Part shown: positions 4,814 to 11,142 of the stretch, one piece after another
Layout of the letters: each line of letters opens with the position of its first letter
Position numbering within the stretch: the stretch's first letter is position 1
Assembly: GCA_964422555.1 (NCBI GenBank)
Contig: CAYRBR010000051.1
Coordinates: 1-11,142, forward strand
Direction: 5' to 3'
Origin: JAGLCW01 sp964422555
GTDB lineage: Bacteria > Caldisericota > Caldisericia > UBA6126
DNA: 11,142 nucleotides
Program-made: the position numbers and the translations under genes
Notes under the pieces: model-generated
Databases searched by the model: none
What the model was told of the DNA's origin: nothing
Seen by the model: the letters and a program-made list of their open reading frames with translations, nothing else

Positions 4814-6761
4814 GAAAACAACATACTTCTCTCGAAAACTAACTTTAGTATGTCTGTTTGTTTTTCTGATATCAGTTGCACTTTCTCCCAGAAAACTAGT
4901 TGCTCAATCAACTGAAACCAATAGACAAGATTTTTACATACATGCAGCTAGAAAGGCTGACAGTTCTCATTCAATGGATATAATATCCGATCTCTGTTCA
5001 GAAGAGTTTACTGGAAGACAATCGGGCACCGAGGGTTGTGAAAAATCTGCTGCATATATTTCCTCAACGATGGAACAAATTGGATTAGTCCCCTCTAGTA
5101 TTGACAACCAGGAGAGTTATTTTCAATCATTCCCTGTTCCGTATATCCAAATCAACAATGATACTCTTTGTAAACACATAACTGATGACACGTATACATT
5201 TCACTATAAAAATGAGTTTTACCCCTATATAAAAAGTGATTCCGGTTCGATTGAAACAGAAGCAGTTTTTGTCGGCTATGGAATCGAAATGGGAACATAT
5301 GATGACTACGAAGGGGTTGACGTAGAAAACAAGATCGTAGTTATTCTCCGTGATAATCCTAGTTTTCTAAATCTAGCAGTTGGCTCTAAGGCAACATTTG
5401 ACCACAAAATTTATGTAGCAAAAAAGCACAAAGCAAGTGGAATACTAATTCTTGATCTTCCGAACCATAAAAACCCACTTCAGTTTCACAGAAAAACTGT
5501 GTATGATCCTGGGGAAACAAAGGGAATTCTCTCTGGATTTCTTACGTCTGCTGGAGCAGTTACACTCTTAAACCAACAGGATGAATCAATCGATGAGATT
5601 ATCGATCAGATTCAAACCACTAAACAACCTTATTCATTTCAATTTGACGGTTCTATTGAACTCGCCATTGATATTACCAGAGAGGAAAGACAAACAAAGA
5701 ATGTAATAGGGTATATCCCCTCTGAAAGCCCTTCTGATAAATCTATCCTGATAACTGCTCATTACGATCATTTAGGGCAAGATAGTATTTCGAAAGACTA
5801 TTTTTTTGGGGCCAACGATAATGCGTCTGGAGTATCCATAGTATTAGAATGTGCACGAGTGTTTAAATCACTTCTTACCTACTCAGAATATAATATTGTA
5901 TTTGTTGCATTTAGTGGAGAAGAAGAGGGATTAATCGGATCAAAGTGGTATACAAAACATCCCATGTTTCCCCTTGAAGATATTCAAGCTGTTTTTAACC
6001 TAGACATGGTAGGCACCGGGGATTCACCTTTGATAGCTGGAACAGATCCTTCTGTTTACGAAAGTCTTGGAGATGCAATTGAACTAGCATCTGATTCTCT
6101 CGAGATACCCATAGAATTTACCCCAAGAGGACTAACGGGTGGATCTGATCAATATTATTTTCATTTAGAAAACGTGCCTAGTGTTTTCTTCTGGAGATCA
6201 GGAACAAACGTATGGGAAACCTACCACACTCCTGATGATACAGTCAACATAATTGTAGAAGAGAACATAAAAGAGACAGTTCAAATGTGTCTTTTTAGTA
6301 TACTAGAATTAATACGGCCTCATTACATCTATTTTCCTACTACTCCCCCATTAAAAAATAACCACCCCAGGATTGTATTGGAAGGTTTGGGGAGTGAGGA
6401 TGTTTCTATATATATTAATAACCTACCCTACAGTTCCAACTATAAGGGATTGCTAAAAACTATATATAGTGTGAAGAATGGTGCTGAGGAAATCACATTT
6501 TCCACCAAAAACTCGATGGGACTCATACTGGGAACACAAACATATACTATTCAATCCCATCCCATTTCTGAACTGGTAGCAGATCTTGACTACAATTATG
6601 TGGTGAATATTGAAGATTTAATTTTGTTTTCAAGAGTGTATCCTAGTAGTTCTTTGTTTAACTGGCTTGCAGAATTGGCTGATATGAATTCAGACAATAT
6701 CGTGGATGAAAAAGATTTTGCTTTACTTTCTAACTATTTTGGATATCAATTTGAACCATGA
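4791..6761 (+). CDS. Secreted M28-family zinc peptidase with PA-like insert and C-terminal dockerin-like domain
   Basis: A 656-residue exported metallopeptidase. A basic N-terminus and hydrophobic segment (LTLVCLFVFLISVAL, 17-31) form the signal sequence. Residues 60-115 start the catalytic fold; about 150-260 look like a protease-associated insert (AVFVGYGIE, KIVVILRDNP, ASGILILDLP). All M28 di-zinc residues are visible: H324 with D326 (TAHYDHLG), D343 (GANDNASG), E377/E378 (SGEEEGLIGS), D405 (NLDMVG) and H479 (YHTPDDT), so it should be active, typically as an aminopeptidase. Residues about 525-590 look like a beta-sandwich. The end (598-650) holds two calcium loops typical of dockerins: D598, D600, N602, N606, D609 and D631, N633, D635, D639, D642. 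Substrate is unknown. The ATG at 4791 has a weak SD and overlaps the previous gene, suggesting coupling. It overlaps the following gene by ATGA. Confidence 0.9.
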   Translation: MRKLTCCKKTTYFSRKLTLVCLFVFLISVALSPRKLVAQSTETNRQDFYIHAARKADSSHSMDIISDLCSEEFTGRQSGTEGCEKSAAYISSTMEQIGLVPSSIDNQESYFQSFPVPYIQINNDTLCKHITDDTYTFHYKNEFYPYIKSDSGSIETEAVFVGYGIEMGTYDDYEGVDVENKIVVILRDNPSFLNLAVGSKATFDHKIYVAKKHKASGILILDLPNHKNPLQFHRKTVYDPGETKGILSGFLTSAGAVTLLNQQDESIDEIIDQIQTTKQPYSFQFDGSIELAIDITREERQTKNVIGYIPSESPSDKSILITAHYDHLGQDSISKDYFFGANDNASGVSIVLECARVFKSLLTYSEYNIVFVAFSGEEEGLIGSKWYTKHPMFPLEDIQAVFNLDMVGTGDSPLIAGTDPSVYESLGDAIELASDSLEIPIEFTPRGLTGGSDQYYFHLENVPSVFFWRSGTNVWETYHTPDDTVNIIVEENIKETVQMCLFSILELIRPHYIYFPTTPPLKNNHPRIVLEGLGSEDVSIYINNLPYSSNYKGLLKTIYSVKNGAEEITFSTKNSMGLILGTQTYTIQSHPISELVADLDYNYVVNIEDLILFSRVYPSSSLFNWLAELADMNSDNIVDEKDFALLSNYFGYQFEP

Positions 6762-8143
6762 GAAAACAAAAAGATTACGTGTTAACTTCTTTTAATCACA
6801 AAAGGAAACTACAGAGTAGAATTTTCATAGTTTTTGCAATTTGTTCACTGATTGCAGTTGGGTACTATTTTTACCAGCATCGCTTCGATGTTCGCATTCA
6901 GTCGGCAAAACTATATTTCTATGACGCTTCTAAAACCGAATTAATCCCTGTCACTCGCAAGGTATCTTTATCTGGACAAAGTGAAAAAATCGTGAAAATT
7001 TTAATGGAGGAACTATCTATTCCACCTGAAAAAAGTAATCTGGAAACGTTTATACCAGCTTATGGAAGGATATCCAGCGTAAAAATCTCAGACGGTATTT
7101 GCCATATAACCTTCGAACCAAATATGGTTTCTGATTCAATCCATTCTGTATCTGAAGAAGCTGCAGCAGTCTACTCAATAGTAAATACCTTAACAGAAAT
7201 GGACTCCATTCAAAAAGTAGCTATTACCATCCAAGGGAAAAAAGACTCGAATTATAAACAGTATATTTCCATTCAAGATCCTCTAGTACGTCTTTCTGGT
7301 CAACTTCCAGAAGGAACTTATGAAAGAATCTATTATTATTACACACCTATCAATCTCCATATAGCTCAGAAAAAAGAAGTTCTTTACTCTGAAGATCCCA
7401 AGGTTATGATTAAAAACATCTTGAACCAGCTAATGCATGGTGTATTCGACAATGAAGGTGTTACCAGTTTTTTCCCCTCTGATGTAATCATTAATGAAGT
7501 AAAAATTGAGAGCGGAACTGCCTATTTAGATGTATCTCCCGAATTTAGACGATTTCATTATGGGGCAATCGAAGAAATAGCTCTTGTCAACTGCATTGTT
7601 TTATCGCTCAGTGAATTGCCAGAAATATCGCAAGTTAAAGTATTAATTGATGGTCAGAGCATTGATACTATTGGTGGTCATACAGATGCCTTACAACCGT
7701 ACAATCGTTGGTATGGATATAATTTACAAACTTCAGATACCTATTATTTCGTCTATAAAGACAAGCAATTCCATTTCTACACCCCCATACACATACCTAA
7801 CACCAATCCTTCACAAACATCTATATCAGATGTGATAAATACTCTTTTAAAAGGTCCCCCCGCTAAATACAAAGAAATGGAAATAACGTCTGATATTCCA
7901 GCCGGAACCAAACTAATTTCTGCCTCTCCAGGTGAAAATAATGTACTCTCAGTTGATTTAGATATCGAGTTAAGCCAGTTTTTACATGCCCAACAAGAAG
8001 AAAATTTCCTTGAGCAATTAGTACTTACTATCACAGAAAATTCTTCCTTCCAAAAAATCAATCTATATTTTAATGGAGAAGCACTTGAGTCTCTTCCTTT
8101 TGGAACTGAGATTAAAAATCCAATTAGTAGGGAGATTCAATGA
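6758..8143 (+). CDS. Membrane-anchored protein with three GerMN-like domains
   Basis: A 461-residue protein with a short cytoplasmic basic N-terminus, one membrane segment (RIFIVFAICSLIAVGYYFY, 21-39), and the rest outside. The extracytoplasmic part holds three similar units of 120-130 residues at about 49-178, 197-306 and 328-450. Each has an opening strand (AKLYFYD, INLHIAQ, YYFVYKD), a helix like VKILMEEL/IKNILNQLMHG/VINTLLKGPP, a P(A/S)-containing turn, a strand pair ending in xxLDVSPEF or LSVDLDIEL, and a helix leading to a strand like VKVLIDGQ or INLYFNGE. This matches GerMN (spore germination GerM) domains; units 1 and 3 are more diverged. GerM acts in spore envelope assembly and germination in Bacillus, and a GerMN domain also occurs in actinobacterial LpqB. 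A role in the cell envelope is inferred. It shares ATGA junctions with both neighbours. Confidence 0.85.
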   Translation: MRKQKDYVLTSFNHKRKLQSRIFIVFAICSLIAVGYYFYQHRFDVRIQSAKLYFYDASKTELIPVTRKVSLSGQSEKIVKILMEELSIPPEKSNLETFIPAYGRISSVKISDGICHITFEPNMVSDSIHSVSEEAAAVYSIVNTLTEMDSIQKVAITIQGKKDSNYKQYISIQDPLVRLSGQLPEGTYERIYYYYTPINLHIAQKKEVLYSEDPKVMIKNILNQLMHGVFDNEGVTSFFPSDVIINEVKIESGTAYLDVSPEFRRFHYGAIEEIALVNCIVLSLSELPEISQVKVLIDGQSIDTIGGHTDALQPYNRWYGYNLQTSDTYYFVYKDKQFHFYTPIHIPNTNPSQTSISDVINTLLKGPPAKYKEMEITSDIPAGTKLISASPGENNVLSVDLDIELSQFLHAQQEENFLEQLVLTITENSSFQKINLYFNGEALESLPFGTEIKNPISREIQ

Positions 8144-9657
8144 TTTCATCAAAAATACTTTGTAACGACGGTTCAAGCAAATCAATTCGAACAAGACTTC
8201 TACCACTTTGCTCATTATTCATGATCCTAACCCTTATACTCAGTGGGTGTAAACCCGCACCCTTACAGATTCGTTTTCGGTGCCGAGATACCAACAATAC
8301 ACACCTATGTTCTTTTTCTAATCACATATTTCACATCGTAACTGGTTCTGACAAAATATCTTCCCTGCATTTGTTTTCTATCATTGAAGATTCTACTCCA
8401 TCTTTACTATTATCTTCACTTTCTCCAAACGGAGAAGTAGTTGAATCAGTTCATATTGAAACCCCAGAAGAAGTTGTATTTGATGAAGATTTTTTATATT
8501 TCTTTTCAGCAGAAGATAGTTATTACCTCATCACCAAATACATCTCCCCATCCCTTCAAAATTCACACCAGATTAATATTATTGAGATTAATCCTTTCGA
8601 CTTAACTAGTTCATTGGAAGTAAAAGGATACTCAATCGAAAATGACTTCATCCAGGTATCTGGGGCTTTCTCATTCAATAATCACCTTTACTTTACTGGA
8701 TCCTACCAGAAAGCAGTTAACACAAATCCATATGGACTCATCCTTGACATGGAAAAAACAACAAGTACTTCTGAATTAATCATTGCCAATTCATGGTTGC
8801 TTCAAATCCCCAGAAAAGTAGATGGGAATAGTTACTCTAAGACTATCGCCTGCATAGGAGTTCAAAACAGAAACGATGAAACACGTATCCATTTTGCCAC
8901 TGACAATGGATACGTAGGTACTTTACTCCCAAATGGTTCAACCCAAAACTGCTTTACAGTCCCGGGTTATCATCCCCGATCTTCGGATAGTGTCTTTTAC
9001 GACGGAGACATCCTGTATCTGACAAATCGTGTAGATTCCTCTTATAGTGCAGACATAATTCAAGTTTTCTACAATGGAAAAACATCACACACCCAGCTGT
9101 TTAATCAGTATCCTGATATTGAATTTTCATTCTATACCCAAAACTCTAACAACGACGGGAACGAGGGTTTCATTGCTCTAGGTTGTGTTGACAGTAAGCC
9201 AAAAGTACTTACATCTATTCCAGTCAGTTTCCATAACGTAAATGGATGGAATACTTCATCACTAAATTACAGTACTATACTCTCTTCAGCCTATCAGGAT
9301 CAATACTTCTATCTATCTGGTTTTCAAACTTCTATCGTTCAATCTGATTCAGATATGCCCCAGAATAATGATTACAAAACAGTTTTATTTACTTCTTTTC
9401 GATACCAGCTTGGTTCATGGACTCCTAAACTTCAAAAGCTGAAAGTGGATGAAATTGTAGATCAAGAAACAGAACATATCTATCTAAAAGCGAAGGAGTC
9501 AGGAGTACTGGATTGTAGATCAGAAGAGCGGGAAGTTCGATTTGTAAAACCATTTCAAACAACCAACCTGCAAAACCAAACAATCCTTCCGGTTCCTATT
9601 TTAAAAGATAGAATTTATTCGATTAAAGCAACTGACAGAGTAACTACAATAAAATAG
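8140..9657 (+). CDS. Lipoprotein, probably a beta-propeller, function unknown
   Basis: A 505-residue protein with a long basic N-terminus, hydrophobic segment 20-36 and lipobox LSGC with C37 as the lipid attachment site, placing it on the outer face of the membrane. I do not recognise a named family. The mature part has recurring short strands of the form D-x-D/N-x-hydrophobic-Y-hydrophobic: VFDEDFLYFFSAEDS (113-127), FSFNNHLYFTGSY (177-189), VFYDGDILYLTNRVD (285-299), QDQYFYLSGF (386-395), plus turns such as LSPNGE and LLPNGST. This pattern is typical of beta-propeller blades. No enzyme motif is visible. The start is set by TAGGGAG (8128-8134), five bases before the ATG, which overlaps the GerMN gene by ATGA. 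The pairing suggests the two proteins work together. It is the last gene of the run and ends 8 bases before the converging phosphofructokinase gene. Confidence 0.8.
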   Translation: MISSKILCNDGSSKSIRTRLLPLCSLFMILTLILSGCKPAPLQIRFRCRDTNNTHLCSFSNHIFHIVTGSDKISSLHLFSIIEDSTPSLLLSSLSPNGEVVESVHIETPEEVVFDEDFLYFFSAEDSYYLITKYISPSLQNSHQINIIEINPFDLTSSLEVKGYSIENDFIQVSGAFSFNNHLYFTGSYQKAVNTNPYGLILDMEKTTSTSELIIANSWLLQIPRKVDGNSYSKTIACIGVQNRNDETRIHFATDNGYVGTLLPNGSTQNCFTVPGYHPRSSDSVFYDGDILYLTNRVDSSYSADIIQVFYNGKTSHTQLFNQYPDIEFSFYTQNSNNDGNEGFIALGCVDSKPKVLTSIPVSFHNVNGWNTSSLNYSTILSSAYQDQYFYLSGFQTSIVQSDSDMPQNNDYKTVLFTSFRYQLGSWTPKLQKLKVDEIVDQETEHIYLKAKESGVLDCRSEEREVRFVKPFQTTNLQNQTILPVPILKDRIYSIKATDRVTTIK

Positions 9658-9665
9658 AACTCTGG

Positions 9666-10622
9666 TTAGATACAAAGGTATTTTTGGATATTGAATAGTT
9701 GATCATCAATAGGCTTAATGCCAGAGGCTACTTCTTCCATTTTGATGGTTGTGATTCGATTGTTATTCATTCCGACAACTACACCGAATTCATTCCGTTC
9801 TGCCAATTCAACTGCATTCACTCCAAAATTTGTAGCGAGAAAACGATCTTCGAATGTCGGGTTTCCACCTCTTTGAAGATACCCCAATACACTCACTGAA
9901 GCATGTATATTCGATGTCAGATAGAGTGCATTTGCAAACTCTTCAGCTTTCGCAGCACCCTCTGCTAGAACCACAATAAAATGCTTTTTTCCAAGTTTAA
10001 AATTATCATGAATTCGTTCGGAAAGATTCATTATGTTAAAGTCTTTCTCAGGGATAATAATAGCATCTGCTCCAACAGCAATACCGCAGTTCAGTGCTAA
10101 AATACCTCGATTTCTTCCCATCACTTCCACAACAAACACTCTTTGATGTGAAGTAGCAGTATCTCTTATCTTATCAATGGCACCAACAGCATTATTTAAT
10201 GCAGTGTCAAACCCAATAGTTCGTTGGGTTCCAAATACATCATTATCAATTGTTGAGGCAACACCCACAACCGGAACACCGTGACGGTGCAAATCATAGG
10301 AACCACTTTGTGAACCATTCCCACCAATGACAATCAATGCATCAATATCTCTTTTTTTTAGATTATGAATTGCCTTCTGAATTCCCTCTTCTGTTTTAAA
10401 CTCTGGGGCTCGAGCCGTTAACAGTATGGTGCCCCCTAGCGATAAAATACTCCCAACCTTACGAGAATCTAACGATACAAATTCGTCGTTCATAAGACCC
10501 AGAAAGCCTTTTTTTACTCCAAATACTTCCATGCCTTTATATATAGCTGTCCGCGTAACAGCTCGAATAGCAGCATTCATACCAGGAGCATCTCCACCTG
10601 ATGTTAAAATCGCAATCTTCAT
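9666..10622 (-). CDS. pfkA: 6-phosphofructokinase with unusual active-site residues
   Basis: A 318-residue protein of PfkA length. It should phosphorylate fructose 6-phosphate to the 1,6-bisphosphate in glycolysis. Conserved parts are ILTSGGDAPGMNAAIRAV (5-22), LLTARAPEF (67-75), STIDND (123-128) with catalytic D126, HQRVFVVEVMGRNRG (159-173), AEGA (220-223) and LQRGG (249-253). It departs from E. coli PfkA at three positions I aligned by eye: GGDGS is GGNGS (N102, where D binds the magnesium of ATP), and the arginine and histidine of the segment before QRGG are S242 and Y248 (E. coli R243 and H249, fructose 6-phosphate contacts). G103 and the lack of lysine at S123 argue for ATP rather than pyrophosphate as donor. 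I recall a PFK subfamily with GGNGSQ, so N102 may be normal there. A strong GGAGGAG site (10627-10633) sits four bases before the ATG, which overlaps the upstream stop by ATGA. Confidence 0.93.
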   Translation of the reverse strand: MKIAILTSGGDAPGMNAAIRAVTRTAIYKGMEVFGVKKGFLGLMNDEFVSLDSRKVGSILSLGGTILLTARAPEFKTEEGIQKAIHNLKKRDIDALIVIGGNGSQSGSYDLHRHGVPVVGVASTIDNDVFGTQRTIGFDTALNNAVGAIDKIRDTATSHQRVFVVEVMGRNRGILALNCGIAVGADAIIIPEKDFNIMNLSERIHDNFKLGKKHFIVVLAEGAAKAEEFANALYLTSNIHASVSVLGYLQRGGNPTFEDRFLATNFGVNAVELAERNEFGVVVGMNNNRITTIKMEEVASGIKPIDDQLFNIQKYLCI

Positions 10623-11142
10623 TTAGCTCCTCCATCATAAATTGATGTTACTGAATTAAAAAAAGATGGGAAATAGGAAATAAAGTAACTAAATTGAGTT
10701 CTCTCCATTTCATATTCGTGCTTTAATACATCAAATACTTCAGAAACAAATAACTTCCCATCTGATTTACAGCGTTCCAGATATTCGGAAATAGAAGTTT
10801 CTGTGAAATCATTTTGATACACACTCACACAAAGAGCTTCGTAGATTTCTTGTATATACTCTTCGGAAGTTCTTTTCAGGAGCTTCTCTTTCGATACACC
10901 ATAATAGTTCTGCGCTGTTTCCAGCAATAGCACTGGAACAGTGTGAGTAAGAAGTTGTTTATATTTTTTTGGGGTTCCAAACTGTAGATACCCGTTCGTA
11001 ACATCACACAAAGAAGCAATAACATATAGGTCCTTCATAAAAATCGCTTGATTATCTCTAGTAAAAGCATCTACAAGATACAGTTTAGTAGGGGAAACAA
11101 TTATATGAATCGTTTGAAATGAATAACCGAAGTAATCGTCAG
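10619..11142 (-). CDS. Unrecognised protein upstream of phosphofructokinase (partial, N-terminus off the right edge)
   Basis: On the minus strand the frame is open from the right edge to the TGA at 10619-10621, giving at least 173 residues. An internal ATG at 11038 would give 139 residues but has no ribosome binding site, and the 34 residues before it (beginning DDYFGYSFQTIHIIVSPTKL) read like normal protein, so the true start lies beyond the window. The visible part is soluble, mixed helix and strand, with IHIIVSPTKLYLVDAFTRDN at the N-terminal end, ASLCDVTNGYLQFGTP near the middle and a helical, acidic C-terminal half (EYIQEIYEALCVSVYQ, SISEYLERCKSDGKLF, VFDVLKHEYEME). I do not recognise the family. 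The final codons carry the ribosome binding site of the phosphofructokinase gene, and the ATGA overlap indicates translational coupling with it. Confidence 0.75.
   Translation of the reverse strand, partial: DDYFGYSFQTIHIIVSPTKLYLVDAFTRDNQAIFMKDLYVIASLCDVTNGYLQFGTPKKYKQLLTHTVPVLLLETAQNYYGVSKEKLLKRTSEEYIQEIYEALCVSVYQNDFTETSISEYLERCKSDGKLFVSEVFDVLKHEYEMERTQFSYFISYFPSFFNSVTSIYDGGAK

Noticed and set aside
5800..5840. Possible loss of catalytic residues in the M28 peptidase
   Set aside because: All five zinc-binding positions and the catalytic glutamate are present, so there is no sign of an inactive enzyme.
7777..8061. Minus-strand open frame of 94 codons opposite the GerMN gene
   Set aside because: Antisense shadow inside a clear coding region; no motif and no start signal.
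10279..10292. CACCG-TGA-CGGTG small hairpin inside pfkA
   Set aside because: Only a 5-bp stem inside the coding sequence with no T-run; not a terminator.

Overview
The window is an AT-rich bacterial chromosome segment, coding almost throughout, with standard stop codons (TGA ends several genes) and strong GGAGG-type ribosome binding sites. The gene set suggests a low-GC Gram-positive type bacterium (Bacillota or a nearby lineage): rsmD-coaD followed by a small coiled-coil protein, GerMN domains, lipobox-bearing lipoproteins, an ECF sigma factor beside a membrane protein, and an anaerobe-type HemN-like radical SAM protein. This placement is inferred from gene content and remembered family resemblances; there is no rRNA or phylogenetic marker to settle it.

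Layout. (1) Positions 1-1286, minus strand: an ECF sigma factor (GTG start) overlaps a single-pass membrane protein that runs off the left edge, probably its regulator. (2) Positions 1287-1369: a short divergent intergenic region with three spaced TGTAA repeats. (3) Positions 1370-2605, plus: a HemN/HemW-like radical SAM protein. (4) Positions 2606-2688: intergenic, with a candidate promoter framed by inverted repeats. (5) Positions 2689-9657, plus: seven genes in which every junction overlaps. They encode a thioredoxin-like (ResA/TlpA type) lipoprotein, RsmD, CoaD, a coiled-coil protein, a secreted M28 zinc peptidase with a C-terminal dockerin-like domain, a membrane-anchored protein with three GerMN-like repeats, and a large lipoprotein that looks like a beta-propeller. 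(6) Positions 9666-11142, minus: phosphofructokinase preceded by the 3' part of an unrecognised gene. The gap between the two converging units is only 8 bases.

Working together. The overlaps imply one co-transcribed, translationally coupled unit linking housekeeping functions (16S rRNA methylation, coenzyme A synthesis) to extracytoplasmic proteins (thiol-disulfide exchange, peptide hydrolysis, GerMN and propeller proteins). The GerMN/propeller pair recalls the actinobacterial LpqB architecture, but divided over two genes. The most unusual points are the dockerin on the M28 peptidase, the triple GerMN protein with its lipoprotein neighbour, the altered active-site residues of the phosphofructokinase, and a GC-rich terminator-like hairpin inside the start of rsmD that faces the antisense strand. 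No gene-free stretch exceeds 300 bases, and I saw no RNA gene, CRISPR array or insertion sequence.
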